Source: Hofstenia miamia
Taxonomy: Eukaryota > Xenacoelomorpha > Acoela
Reading direction: 5' to 3'
Length of the DNA stretch: 64,000 nucleotides
Assembly (NCBI GenBank): GCA_004352715.1
Contig: SCFE01000016.1
Location: forward strand, 686,797-750,796
Shown: one piece after another, positions 50,271-62,663 of the stretch
Numbering within the stretch: the stretch's first letter is position 1
How the letters are laid out: every line of letters starts with the position of its first letter
The notes under the pieces: generated by a model
Databases searched by the model: none
What the model was told of the DNA's origin: nothing
Seen by the model: only the letters and a program-made list of their open reading frames with translations
Position numbers and translations under genes: made by a program

Positions 50271-50845
50271 TTCTCTAATTTTGATTTTGCCTTTATATTT
50301 AAGTTTGTTAATAAACAAGATGAGTACAAGAAATGGGATAAAACAAGTGATTGAANGTCACACAAAGGTCTCAATAAAATACACAAGGCACCTTTCAATA
50401 ACCAAGGAGGAAATTCACAATGATCTTTTGCTTTGTTCAAAATTAATTTTCTTTGTTTCTTTGTAAAATTTTACTAATGTAATAAATCTTGCTTTATAGG
50501 GATGATCATGTTTTCTAATATTGTGATGCTTATGATATAAATGTTTAAACTTTGTATTTAGGTTGTCATTAATTCCTANTGAATGATGTTGTTACATATC
50601 TTAATACTTTCTAATGTTGATTCATTTCTTCTATTCTTAATTACCATAAATATAGTTTTTTCAATATTTAGCTTTAACAAATTATTATTTAAGAATGATT
50701 GCAATTTTTCAACATTTTTCTGTAAATTTAAAATATCATTACAATAAATAAGAGTATCATCTGCAAATTGTACATGATTACTATTAATGTGCTGATCCAT
50801 ATCATTTACATATAACTTAAATAGCAATGGACACAGTACTGATCC
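50271..50845 (-). pseudogene. LINE ORF2 contig fragments between single Ns
   Basis: Three scraps, 50271-50355, 50357-50578 and 50580-50845, each matching part of ORF2 out of order. They are low-quality or divergent copies placed by the assembler. The last includes QFADDTLIYC and carries a premature stop at the junction with the next ORF (GVP then a stop, where the other copy has GVPQGS). Confidence 0.75.
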
Positions 50846-52882
50846 TTATGGTACTCCATGATTTATTTCTAATGAATTTGATGTTTCTTTGTTGAGTTTC
50901 ACATACTGATATCTATTACTTAAATAACTATTTAATAATTCTATTAATAAATCACTAAAATTATAAATCTGCTTTAACTTTTCCAATAAAATAGAATGGT
51001 TTATTGAATTAAATGCCTTTGAAATATCTAATGATGCAATATATATTTTTTCATTCCTATCTAATTTTGATCTCCAGTCTTCAACAGCATAAAGTAAGGC
51101 ATCATTTGTAGAGGTATCTTTTTGAAATCCAAACTGATGTTTTGATATTAATTCATTTTGTTCCACATATAGGTTAATTTGGTTGAATAATAATTTTTCA
51201 AATATTTTATTAATTATTGTTAATACTGAAATTGGTCGGTAATTTTCTGCAAGATCTTTTCTTCCCTTTTTATATATTGGTGTAACTTTAGCAATTTTTA
51301 AGTAATCAGGGTAAGTTGATTCTGCCAAGCATTGATTAAATAAGTCACACAAAGGTCTCAATAAAATACACAAGGCACCTTTCAAAAACCAAGGAGGAAA
51401 TTCACAATGACCTTTCGCTTTGTTCCAATTAATTTTCTTTGTTTCTTTGTAAAATTCTACTAATGTAATAAATCTTGGTTTATAGGGATCATCATGTTTT
51501 CTAATATTGCGATGCTTATGATATAAATGTTTGAACTTTGTATTTAGGTTGTCATTCATTCCTAGTTTCACAAATCTTTCATTTAAAATATTACTAATTT
51601 CTTTGTCATTTGTAATATATTCACCATCATCATTTATTATATAAGGAATTTCATTTTCTTCTTTAAAATTTAAAAAATTCGAAATAAATGACCACTTTTG
51701 TTTAATAGATTTTTTTTCATTAAAAGATTTTTGTAAAAAAGCTTGTAGATCAAAATTACATTTTGTTGAGGCTTTATTTCTTAATGTTTTATAATGATCA
51801 TAGTTGGCTTTCGATCTGTTTTGACAAAAAATTGCATATGCCTTATGCTTTTTTCTAATGCATTCTTTCGTTTCTTTAGATATCCATATCTTCCACGTTT
51901 TGTTACTATTCTTTACGTTGTGTTTTTGAATCTTTATAATAGGACAAAGCTTATGATAAATACTTGTTAAATTATCAATTATAAATATCATTTTTTGATC
52001 CACTGTTGTGCCAAAGTAATAATCATTCCAATTTAAGTTGATCAATTCCTTCAAAAAATTTTTGTTGTTAAAGAATTTCTTTGAATAAAATCTTTTAGTG
52101 GAATATATCAGTGAATCTGTTTGAGTCATTATGTTATCCAATATTGCACATGTCAGTAAATGGTCTGATATGAAAAAATCTGTAACAAAAACTTCATAAG
52201 TCTTAATGCTTGAGATGTCAGTAATGATATAATCAATCAAAGACGACTTAACAAAGTTTATATGCGTTGGTATATTTTTATTCAGAACTTCCATATTAAA
52301 GACATCAATTAAATCGTTAATTTTCCTTTTTTCAATTTCACATAAATAATTTTGGTTATAATCACCCATAATAATAACTAAGTTTGTTGTTTGATTTGCA
52401 ATGCAAATTTCTTTGTATAAATTTTCTTCAAAAGCTTGAAATGATTGTTTCTTACTACAATAACTTATACTGATCAAAAAACAGACTCCACATATATTAA
52501 ATTGAACCCATAAGCTATCAAATTCAGAATCATTTTCAGAAATATCATCTCTGATTATTGGTTTGAATTTGCGTGGTATATTTAGTAAAACACCACCACC
52601 TCTAGTTTTATGTGTTAAATCTTGTCTTCTATCTCTTTGTAAGATCAAAAATTTGTTATTTAAGCTTTTTAAGTGGTCATTAGATTTTAACCAAGTTTCC
52701 GTCACGCCAATGATTGCACTGTCATCAAAATTCTGAATTAGATCGTAAAATTTATCAACTTTATTCACAATACTCTGGAAATTGGTATTTACTAATTTTA
52801 ATTTATTCTTCTTAGTTACAATTTTTTCATTTACTTTGTTGCAGGGTATGATATTTTCATATGCACTTTTATTACAATTCAT
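50846..52882 (-). CDS. LINE ORF2, endonuclease and RT N-terminal part
   Basis: 678 codons from the ATG at 52882. Endonuclease signatures: LVNTNFQSIVNK (about 29-40), VTETWLKSN (about 60-68), GDYNQNY (about 173) and ISDHLLTC (about 237). After a lysine-rich linker the RT starts with KVTPIYKKG and runs to NHGVP, where a stop (CAA to TAA type, against GVPQG in the copy at 48331-50269) ends it. The first ATG overlaps the ORF1 stop as TAATG, an arrangement known to allow termination-reinitiation in some LINEs. Nicking and target-primed reverse transcription in the nucleus is the family role. Confidence 0.87.
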   Translation of the reverse strand: MNCNKSAYENIIPCNKVNEKIVTKKNKLKLVNTNFQSIVNKVDKFYDLIQNFDDSAIIGVTETWLKSNDHLKSLNNKFLILQRDRRQDLTHKTRGGGVLLNIPRKFKPIIRDDISENDSEFDSLWVQFNICGVCFLISISYCSKKQSFQAFEENLYKEICIANQTTNLVIIMGDYNQNYLCEIEKRKINDLIDVFNMEVLNKNIPTHINFVKSSLIDYIITDISSIKTYEVFVTDFFISDHLLTCAILDNIMTQTDSLIYSTKRFYSKKFFNNKNFLKELINLNWNDYYFGTTVDQKMIFIIDNLTSIYHKLCPIIKIQKHNVKNSNKTWKIWISKETKECIRKKHKAYAIFCQNRSKANYDHYKTLRNKASTKCNFDLQAFLQKSFNEKKSIKQKWSFISNFLNFKEENEIPYIINDDGEYITNDKEISNILNERFVKLGMNDNLNTKFKHLYHKHRNIRKHDDPYKPRFITLVEFYKETKKINWNKAKGHCEFPPWFLKGALCILLRPLCDLFNQCLAESTYPDYLKIAKVTPIYKKGRKDLAENYRPISVLTIINKIFEKLLFNQINLYVEQNELISKHQFGFQKDTSTNDALLYAVEDWRSKLDRNEKIYIASLDISKAFNSINHSILLEKLKQIYNFSDLLIELLNSYLSNRYQYVKLNKETSNSLEINHGVP

Positions 52883-53181
52883 TATTGGTCTTCAAAATAG
52901 TTAACCTTTTTATATAAAGGACACTCTTTGCTAAATGTGTTATGGTTACTATGTGATTTCATAAACATATTTGAATTTTTGCAGTTGATGCATTTATGCA
53001 TTTCCTTAACATCTTTAACTGGACATTTCTTATAGTTGTGATTATCCATGCAGTACATACAGTTAGATGTTTTCATTGAACATACCTTGTAGAATGACCA
53101 AATTCACCACAGTTATTACATTTTCTTACATAATAATGATCAAAAGTACGAACAATTCCAAAACCAAGCTTTAATTTTTTT
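52882..53181 (-). CDS. LINE ORF1, C-terminal zinc-knuckle end (copy 1)
   Basis: Minus-strand end of the gag-like ORF1, cut at the N at 53182. Cysteine-rich: CMYCMDNHNYKKCP, CINCKNSNMF and a final CPLYKK. It stops at TAA overlapping the ORF2 start. The upstream knuckle CNNCGEFGHSTR lies in a different local frame, which marks a shift near 53075. Confidence 0.75.
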
Positions 53182-53182
53182 N

Positions 53183-53543
53183 ATTCAGAATCATTTTCAG
53201 AAATATCATCTCTGATTATTGGTTTGAATTTGCGTGGTATATTTAGTAAAACACCACCACCTCCAGTTCTATGTGCTAAATCTTGTCTTCTATCTCTTTG
53301 TAAGATCAAAAATTTGTCATTTAAGCTTTTTAAGTGGTCATTTGATTTTAACCAAGTTTCTGTCACACCAATGATTGTACTGTCATCAAAATTCTGAAAT
53401 AGATCATAAAATTTATCATTTTTATTCACAATACTCTCGAAATTGGTATTTACTAAATGTAATTTATTCTCCTTAGTTACAATTTTTTCATTTACTTTGT
53501 TGCAGGGTATGATATTTTCATATGCACTTTTATTACAATTCAT
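53183..53543 (-). CDS. LINE ORF2 5' end, second copy (truncated by N)
   Basis: Starts with the same MNCNKSAYENII residues as the ORF at 52882 and matches it to the N at 53182, with several substitutions. The differences (for example TNFES versus TNFQS) show it comes from another genomic copy or haplotype rather than being an exact duplicate. Open frame reported beyond the N is spurious. Confidence 0.75.
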
Positions 53544-54211
53544 GATTGGTCTTCAAAATAGTTAACTGCATTTGATTTTTATATAAAGGACACTCTTTGC
53601 TAAATGCGTTATGGTTACTATGTGATTTCTTAAACATATTTGAATTTTTGCAGTTGATGCATTTATGCATTTCCTTAACATTTTTAACTGGACAATTCTT
53701 ATAGTTGTGATTATCCATGCAGTACATACAGTTAGATGTTTTCATTGAACATACCTTGTAGAATGACCAAATTCACCACAGTTATTACATTTTCTTACAT
53801 AATAATGATCAAAAGTACGAACAATTCCAAAACCAAGCTTTAATTTTTTTCCAATCAGTACATGTCTTAATTTCTCTGAAACCTTCATTATTATTTCTTT
53901 GCATTTGCTATAATTGTTAATATTACTGTAAATTAATTCACAATGTTCCATTTCAAAATCCTTGAGAATATTTTCATTATCAGCAAATAGTTATATTTAA
54001 ATTCCTTAAAGTTAGTTATGTCTTCATATAAAGGTATATTTGTAATCTTGATTTTTGGCATAAGTTTGATCAATTTTTTTATGTTTATGTTCCTCAATTT
54101 ACCAAGTGCGCGTTCTGTAATATTTGCATCTTCATCATATTTACAAAGTAAGATAATATCATTTTTGTCATTTAATTTCAATTTTTCTACACTTGGCCCT
54201 TTTGTTCCCAA
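53533..54211 (-). pseudogene. LINE ORF1, zinc-knuckle region (copy 2)
   Basis: Three overlapping frames: 53933-54211 (LLCKYDEDANITERALGKLRNIN, reminiscent of the RNA-recognition part of gag-like proteins), 53742-53951 (KLKLGFGIVRTFDHYYVRKC then CNNCGEFGHSTRYVQ, one CCHC knuckle) and 53533-53745 (CMYCMDNHNYKNCP, CINCKNSN). A gag-like RNA-binding ORF1 of Jockey/I style is likely, broken by shifts at about 53945 and 53745. Confidence 0.72.
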
Positions 54212-54911
54212 ATTTTTAATTGACTTTTCAACATTTTGAACAATTTTTTTGCATTCTTTTTCATTTAAACTACCATCATCATTTTTTAAGTTATTACTTC
54301 AAATGACTAATTTTGGCTTAAATATCTTTGAATGTTGAAATTCTTTGATTTTAGGAGTAATAGTATTACTCAATTTTACATTTTCACATTGATTTTTCAA
54401 GCATTTAATGAATTTCGACTTTATGCCACAAACAATATTTTCATATTCAAGTTTTAATGCATCTGATAATTTTAGTTCATTAATAAANGTTCCCAAATTT
54501 TTAATTGACTTTTCAACATTTTGAACAATTTTTTTGCATTCTTTTTCATTTAAACTACCATCATCATTTTTTAAGTTATTACTTCAAATGACTAAATTTG
54601 GCTTAAATATCTTTGAATGTTGAAATTCTTTGATTTTAGGAGTAATAGTATTACTCAATTTTACATTTTCACATTGATTTTTCAAGCATTTAATGAATTT
54701 CGACTTTATGCCACAAACAATATCTTCATATTCAAGTTTTAAAGCATCTGATAATTTTAGTTCATTAATAAAGTCATCAAGATTAGAAAAATCTTTAAAT
54801 AGCATGTTTATTTGTCCATCCTCTATAAGAGGACTAGCTTTTAGAATTTCTGAATAATGCATATGATTGTTAATTAAGCAAAAAAAATAAATCTTACCAT
54901 TTAACAATCTC
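54212..54911 (-). pseudogene. LINE ORF1 N-terminal region, doubled at an N
   Basis: 54584-54907 opens with MLNGKIYFFCLIN and contains CGIKSKFIKCLKNQCENVKL. The same sequence recurs at 54299-54487 up to the N at 54488. The element's 5' border with the polymerase gene lies near 54911. Confidence 0.7.
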
Positions 54912-57716
54912 CCAGCATTGTTTTGTCAAATACTGAATTGGACATGAGCTTATAAAAACTTTTTGAAATCATTTTTAGCTGCCTTGTGCTTCAATGTATT
55001 TAAGTCTATGTAGGGCTTTAAAAAAATGGTGCCTGCTTAAATTGTAATGCCCTGTGGAACTTGGTGATCTTTAGTACTTGTTCAATGTAAGACTTCAGCA
55101 TCTTATAGTTAACTGCATACTTTTTCTTTGGGTAAGATGTCTGCACCAATTTTGCTACTTTACTAAATTTCAGTCACAGCATGTCTTTAATATTCTTCAT
55201 GTTGGGTGACAACTGCTCATCTCCAACAACCATTTTAGTGGTGCCAGGGGGAAATCAAAATGTTTACTGTGCAAATTACTGGGATATTCCAGGTCCACTT
55301 CCACTAAATATCCCAAATCTCCATCCTGGGTTGTATTCAGAATTTCATTTATTGGTGCATCTGTCCACTGCAACTGTCCAACAGGCAAATTCATGGTCAT
55401 GGTACCCCCATACAAAGAATTCAATTCCAAAAAGATGGCATAAGTGGACTCTTTTCTGGGTCATAGCCCTATACCATAGGGTTGTTTGCCTTAAAGTAGC
55501 ATTCTGAGTAAATGCCTGACATACCTTCTCAAATGCCAGCCTCAAGGAATTCCAGTTGCTTAACACTTTAGAGATATTCCAGTGAAACATTTGTAAACTT
55601 TAGCATGGCATTCCAGCTAAAGTTGGACAATGTAAAAATGTGGGCAGGATTGAGTTTATATGTCTCCATGCTTTCCAAACAACATTCTCTTATCACATCT
55701 AACAATAGTAAGGTATCTGCTATTAAATAATTATTGTGGAAATCTCTAAATGCTTCACATTCACCTAGCACCCCTGTGTTTTCACATTCAAAATTCAGCT
55801 CCTCCTGTGTTAGTGGCATTTTTACAGTTAATCTATTATCCCAATGGTGTAATTCTGGCAGCTTTGTTTCATTAAATTTATACAATGAGTCAAACCATTC
55901 ATAATGGAATTGACCTTTGCCCATGATAAACAATGATGTCTTCTGCTCACCCACGCCTGCTTTTAAAAATTGATACCTGTCTACTCCAATATTTCTAGCC
56001 AGATTTGATAAACTGTCACTCATGAAGCAGAAAGAATCCAAAAATTGAAGTTCTTCATAAATGGTTTTGGTGACATTATTTTTATCATTGTATGTTCAAA
56101 CTGGCACCATCAAACTAATTGACAGGAAATTCTCTGAGGTGCATGGAATGCATTAAAGCTTTTCATTTTCTTTGAGTTTAAGGGACTTTATTGTAGATGC
56201 ATGTCATATTTGCTAGCATTGTGTGTGAAAACCAGTGTAAACTTTGGTGTGTGATATAACATATTACAATAATTGTGGGTAACACAACATATTTTCACAC
56301 TATAATGGCAGTGATCAATCACCTGTTCATCCACTTGTTCAAATGGCCTTGCACAGAAAACACAACTGGTAGCATTTGCCAGCATGGTGTATCATTGTTG
56401 TGTTGTTATTATTAAAGTGTGATGTCTCTGCTTTGCCTGAAAGGATTGGTATGCAATTTTACAAAGTTCATCCCATACATGTTCCATACAGCCCTCACTT
56501 GAAAAAACTTTAGTAGAAACCTGAGGGAGTTTGTTGCACATCTTGAACTGTATAGCTGGTTGAGGGATCCAGTGTGTATTTTCCATGATATGCACTCTAT
56601 AGCCAATGCAGCAATGATGGGTACAAAGTTCTTGGCTCCAAATGATTTAAATGAAATATTGTCATGGGGATCAGGGAAATTAATTGTTGGCTCACTATTG
56701 CCATTGCATTTCTTTAAATGTGTTTTAAAACTTTCTACCACCCTGAAACATGACAAGCATTTAGGGCAATGCAAACCCTCATATGTGTTCTTACAAAATT
56801 TGATGCAGGTGTTCATGTTAGTAATTGCCACATAATGATGTTACTCACTATCTTCTAGTAACAGGAGGTTTGCTTTTTTTGGATGGGAGCTTGAAGATAT
56901 GTAAGCAGGCTGTTCACATTCACTGTAATTTTATTTAACTCTTCAAATTTACAGATGTCATTGATAGATATTGGAAATGACATTCTTGAATAATTGAGAG
57001 TTAGCAAGAACTTGTTAAGGTGTACTATTTCATTATGATGTTTAATTTCAGGTTCGAGACATGTCAGGACAGCATACAGGAAGCATTTGTTTGTCTGAGC
57101 AGTATGAGGGATTGCCAGAAAGTTGTTCTTTTTCAAATAGTCAGCTCTTGTTGGCAATACACAGACTTACTTTGTTTATATTCTTCAGTACCCAATTGTA
57201 GCAATTTGCCACATAAATCATAATGTAGTTGGTGATTCCATTGACCATTTTCAGGAAATCTGCTTGTTGCAAGCCACTACTGAAGACAGATACAGGAGAG
57301 CTTGTTGGATATAGCACAACACTTTTCAGCACACCATTTTCTTCTTTAACCAACTCCACTTCACAAGAGAGGTAAACTTTAAAGGAGAAGTGCTTGGCTA
57401 TATCCTCCCAAATAATGTTGGAATTTTGAGGATGAACACCAGAAAATACAGAATAATCATCAATAGATGTTAGTTGATCACTTGAGTAGCAGGCAAAACT
57501 ACCATGATAAGCTGCTTCCACTTTGCTAAATGCTGTGGTTGACATGTCATTTACAACTTTGAAGTTGTCAGTGGTTAAGTGATTATCAAATTTGTTTGCA
57601 TTAGTAAAGTAAATCTTGCAAGAAGGACACAGGTAAATTCCATGTTTTTCATGAATTGTTTCTAATATGAGAGTGCATAGACAAGGGGATTGGGTTAGTA
57701 AAACTACACTCATCAC
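54912..57716 (-). pseudogene. Polinton-type DNA polymerase B, N-terminal to palm part
   Basis: Consecutive minus-strand blocks in changing frames. 57141-57716 (CPSC zinc-binding segment), 56855-57157 (CFLYAVLTCL and ISINDICKFEELN), 56412-56831 (CPKCLSCF finger-like segment), 56188-56385 (CVFCARPF then DHCHYS, CNMLYH, FTHNASKYDMH: the cysteine/histidine module that precedes the exonuclease domain), 55568-56041 (exonuclease and linker, IADTLLLLDV) and 55197-55430 (palm motif A region, VEVDLEYP). KPYIDLNT follows near 55010 and NSVFDKTM near 54920. At least six frame changes mean it is inactive. The LINE interrupts it at about 54911. Confidence 0.85.
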
Positions 57717-59379
57717 AAGAAAACAAATTCATCAGAGGGGAAGGTCTAAAGCAGTATAATTACTTGGAAATTTAAAATAGAAAAAATTATATTCTAGTGA
57801 AAATAGTTTAATAAGCAATAAAAAGAAAATATGTTATTTTATAAATTTGCAAAATGTATTTTTTAAAGCTAGTTGTACATAATAAAAAAATTTAGCAAAA
57901 GTAATTACTGAAAATCAATAAATTGTAAATGTTAGAAATTAGTGGGATTGCATAAAATCAATAATTAAACTTTCCAATAGAATGAAAAAACACATGATAG
58001 CAAGCACAAAATGTGTAATATAAGTCCATTTAATTTATATATATATATAAGATCCATGAGAATCAAACTGAAATGAAAATTGTATCACTCCCATCTCATA
58101 CTTAAAGAGTTATGCCCAACCACACAATTAAATTGAAATTTTATTCAATGCTGAGTGAGTAAATTTATCCAGAAAATTTCCATATATGGAAGTTAGAACA
58201 AAGGATTGACAGAAACAGGTTGATGCAAAACTATAAGTCACAAACACGTCATATCTTGTTTTTGAAAAAACATAAAATGTGTAGTAAGCAATTTTGATTA
58301 CATTGTGAAACAAAATGTAAAACACAATTCTTGAATAGAAAGTTGTCAAATAAAATAGATAAACAAAGAACCATGCTGAATATATGGAGTTTATTTTAAG
58401 TTATAAACCTTCATTTATAGTTGAGAAAGAGCATGCAAGTGTATAATAGTTAATAGAATTCCCTTACATACAAAAGCACTGACTGAATTTTATTGCCACA
58501 TAAAATTTATAATAGCAACAATAGTGACTATTTCAATGTTTTGCAGAAAAATATTTGTACAAAAAAGTTAATGTAAGCTTTTGCAATAGTATTAATTTGT
58601 TCATGGGATGTTCAATAAAGAACATTATTTTTTTGCATTAAATTTATCATGTTGTTGTAACTTTATAAATGGTACACACTTTTTGAGAAAGAATGAATAT
58701 CATGTATACATGGTCCTACAAAAGTGAAATTATTGCAATTAATTATCCAATTTACCAACATTGTTATTTGATAATCATAAATCAATATATAACATTTCAA
58801 ATTAAATTAATTGTTTAATCCTGATAATTAGAGAAGGACTAACACATGTTGACAGAAAGTATATGAACACAATAAGAATACTCAGTTTTATCAAATAAAT
58901 ATTTGTATGCTCCAAATTATATTAAATGCTTTGGAAACAGCTATTGTTATAAGAATAAATGCGTGAAAAGGGTTTTTTAAATAGCAGTATATATTCACAA
59001 TTGTTTAATATATTATAAAATATGAACAGCAAATGTCTAGCAATTCAAAATATATTTAAGCTATTTATTTTTGTAAATGTGTGCTAGACCTTAACAAAGG
59101 TTGTAAATTATGATTATTAGAAAAATATTTAAAGCATAAAAATTCAAATCACTGTTGAAATAACACTGCCAATCAAAATTAAATAAACTCTGTGTTGAAG
59201 AGATGTATTTAAACTTAGGTTAGTGAAGGTTGTAACAATATAGCAGTACACATTTCTTGCATTCATGTAGATTTATTGTTGTATGTCAAAGCATTTCTAA
59301 TTTCCACTTAAGAAACGCAGTAACATTTTTATGTGCTATTTGAAAAAAGAAATCAATTGAGTTGTATAAGTGAATTAAT

Positions 59380-60960
59380 GCCAAATCATAGAACCAGTTT
59401 ACACAAATGTGCAAATAAATTGCTTTAGTATTTGTATGGTACTCAAAAAATATGCATTGTGAAAAATAATATATTGAATGAGTGGGATATTCATATTCAA
59501 GAATATTGTGATAACAACCCTTAAAAACATTTATAGAAAATCCTTCTCAAAGTGAAATACTGAAAATCACATAATGCTTAATGTGTTTTGAAAACACAAA
59601 CAAAAATTGCATAGGTTACTAATAACAACTTGGAAATACCATATAGAATCAGTTGCATAAATGTGCAAATAAAATTATTTCAGCATTTACTTGATACTCA
59701 AAAAATACGCATTGTGAAAATAATATATTGAATTCATTTACTCATAAGCTTTCTAACTGAGCAGTTTACCATTTTTCATTGTTTGAAGACATGAAGAGTC
59801 AGCATGTATTGTTTGAAGTGTGAGGGAACACCTACTATAATTTTTACTATATCAAGAAATTGGTGATTTTTATCAATGAAAAACTCTCCATTCTTACAGT
59901 ACAGCAATTGAAAGCAATTTTTCACTCTCTCTCATCTCATATACAATTGGCTTTTAACTAGTATGAGTGTAACTTCCATCATATCAGGTTTTCAGAAGGC
60001 AATCTCACAAGTGAACAAAATCTTCAATTTATTGACTCATGAAATTTATTCACATGAAAGAACACAATGTTTTGGGGATGTGATGCTATGAACATTGAAT
60101 TTCTTAGCCAAATAAATTCACAGCTGCTGGAAATTTTTTTGAACTTTGGATATCAGTACCCAAAGAACATGGGGGACTCTACTAGTTGCATAAAAGACTA
60201 TTACAGATTTGTACATCAAATGAAGACACCCAGTATATTTGATATTACTAGAAAATGATTTATTTTTTTACTACTAAAAATGATATTTTTCAAATACATT
60301 AATGCTTGAGAATATACTATTAATTCCCAAAAGCATGCAATTTATACAATGAATTATATGGAAAATGTTATTTCTCTATTTTTAAAAATTCACATATTTG
60401 ATAATTGTTTACTACATTTAGAAAGAATGGAAAAACAAGTATGAAATGACATTTTTTTTTCAAAAGTTAATTATTTACAAAATTGTAATACAATGCACCT
60501 TCTTTCACCTTGCATAAATACCAAGTGTTTGTAATTCTCACAAATTACATCTACATAGCATTTGGGTGGAAAATAGTAGAATCCATTCTTGAGTTTAACT
60601 TTTAATACACTACTAAATTTTGTTTTTTAGCTGTACCACACATGTTTTTGAAAAAAGACAGGGGAATAATTGAGTGAGTTACTAGCATTAGCCTGGGAAT
60701 TAATTAATATGATAGCAAATAGCATCAGTTTGAATGAATACTTTTGTTTTTAGGGTGTGTGTAATACTAGAAGAACACACATTATGGAAATGTTCTTGAA
60801 TGAAGCAGGTATTCATATGCAAAATAATGTAATAACAACACCCAAAAACATTTACAGAAAATGTTATCAGGGGGAAAAATGCTGAAATTCATACAATGCT
60901 AACATGTTTAAAAATTGCGTGAATAATTGGGCAAGTGACTAACATTAGCCTGGGAATTAA
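59380..60960. repeat. Diverged internal repeats of the right arm
   Basis: Related blocks recur. AAATGTGCAAATAAA with ATACTCAAAAAATA and GCATTGTGAAAA appear near 59405-59475 and 59655-59730. ATTCATAT..CAA then TAACAAC.CC..AAAACATTTA appear near 59490-59540 and 60810-60860. TAGCCTGGGAATTAATTAAT appears near 60690 and 60945. Copies are diverged and shuffled. Confidence 0.65.
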
Positions 60961-62408
60961 TTAATACACTGTCATATAGAATCAGTTTTACATGAATGTG
61001 TGCATACATTTTGTTTTACCTAGGATGTGATAATTGAAGTAATGATTGAATGAGCTTAAAGAGCAATAATTTGTGATGTAAGGTGTGAGAGTTAATTGTG
61101 CAACTGTTTGAAAAATATCTGATGAAAAAATCAATAATGCTGCTAGTAATAATCCCTAAACAAATTAATCCAATAGAATAAGTTTGTGAATAAATTAGGC
61201 ATTACCATGCACACATTATTTGAACAATTCATCAAACATGTAACAAAAGAAGCATAGGTCAGTTTTTGCAATTACAAAATAATTCAATTACATGGGCTCA
61301 GCATTAAGTGATATGACTCATATTAGCATGACATTAAATTATCAAATAATGATTTTATGAAACATTCATTGTTACATAAAGCAATAAAATCACTCTCAAA
61401 GAAAAATGCTTTTAAGACATTTAAGTACAGGCATTTATGAATGGACATTTTGGAAATATTATAAAAAAAACATTGAAATAACAAAGATTAATTACTGTAT
61501 AATTTAAAGAATCAAAATTCTAGTACTGGTTTAATATTTAAATAGTGAAAAGACCTAGAATATTTTACAATTACTTGCAAATATACATTATGTAATTGAT
61601 TGAATTTGTAAGCATTCTATAAAATATAGCATAAAACAAACATTACTACAAATTCTATACACATTTTCTTGGAGAAATAAATTAAAAAACCAAGTGATAT
61701 ACTCCCTCATAAAGTTTTACAAACAGATTGAATTAGAGCTGCATCAATGAAATTGTAATAACCAGTTTTATAGGAATGATTGCAATTAAATACCAGCAAA
61801 TTTTCTATTAAAAACATTCTTAACATTTTCCAAATGTGAAATATTATTAGGAAGAATGATATACATGCATAATTATAAGCAAATGCATTAATAATCACTT
61901 ACTGTAGTTAAAGCAAAAATTTTGATAGTGAATTCAAGTATATAATAAATTAGAACAAAGGGATGAATGTCAGCCAATCAAATTTGAATTTAAGAAGGTT
62001 GGTTGATGCATTATCTTATGGCTGTCAAAAATAATCTCACGAGAGTAATAAATATTTGAAATTGGTTTAATTGGGATTTTATTTAAGAGACATCTAGTTA
62101 AATATTAGTAATATAGGATAAACATTGAAATAACATTTCAGTTCTTCTCCACATTGTAATTTTTTTAAATTTTCAAAGATTAATTTCAATCAATTACTTA
62201 AACTCCAATAAACATAATGTACATGAAATAGTGATAAATGGACATTTCAAACATTTGAAAAATTATATTACATGAAAACTGAGATATAAGTGTTTACTAT
62301 TACTGCAATAATTAATTCAACAACATGAAATTACAATAAGGTTTTTCCATATTTTATTTTCACCATTTATATACAATGTTGTAACATTTCTCTTTCCATT
62401 GTACATGT

Positions 62409-62572
62409 TTTTGTTTTAAAATGATTTTTGTGTGTTAATGGTTTATTCAACTATATATGTTGATGTAATATTTATTTCCATCATATATATTTTTGTTTTA
62501 AAATGATTTTTATGTGTTAATGGTTTATTCACCTATATCTGTTGATGTAATATCTCTTTTCACTAACAGGGC
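62409..62572. repeat. Tandem duplication, 82-bp period
   Basis: Two units beginning TTTTGTTTTAAAATGATTTT and running through GTTAATGGTTTATTCA to GTTGATGTAATAT, at 62409 and 62491, with few differences. Just inside the right TIR. Confidence 0.85.
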
Positions 62573-62663
62573 TTACATTTTACAAATTATACAGTACTTG
62601 GGTGTTATCAATGTCACTAGATATTTTATTTTGGAATGGTTATTATCGTTTTCATTTCTCATG

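Larger units (their letters stand above)
48127..54911 (-). mobile_element. Non-LTR retrotransposon inserted in the polymerase gene
   Basis: A two-ORF LINE on the minus strand: ORF1 with zinc knuckles, then ORF2 with apurinic-type endonuclease and RT, and a simple-repeat tail. The segment is a patchwork of overlapping pieces separated by single N at 50270, 50356, 50579, 53182 and 54488. Large parts are present twice (for example 48940-50269 versus 50580-51910, 52524-53181 versus 53183-53850, and 54205-54487 versus 54489-54770). A single underlying element would be about 4.1 kb. Endonuclease-plus-RT architecture without a visible RNase H fits the CR1/Jockey side of the LINE tree. Confidence 0.87.
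57717..62663. other. Polinton-like right arm, apparently non-coding
   Basis: About 4.9 kb, very AT-rich, with no recognised integrase, ATPase, protease or capsid motif on either strand. A 63-codon ORF with a true ATG at 60067-60258 has no known relatives. Diverged internal repeats are present (see the entry at 59380-60960). Confidence 0.6.

Noticed and set aside
55181-55507. 108-codon plus-strand ORF
   Set aside because: Antisense shadow of the polymerase palm region on the minus strand.
60067-60258. 63-codon ORF in the Polinton-like right arm
   Set aside because: Has an ATG but no recognisable motif, and AT-rich sequence gives such ORFs by chance.
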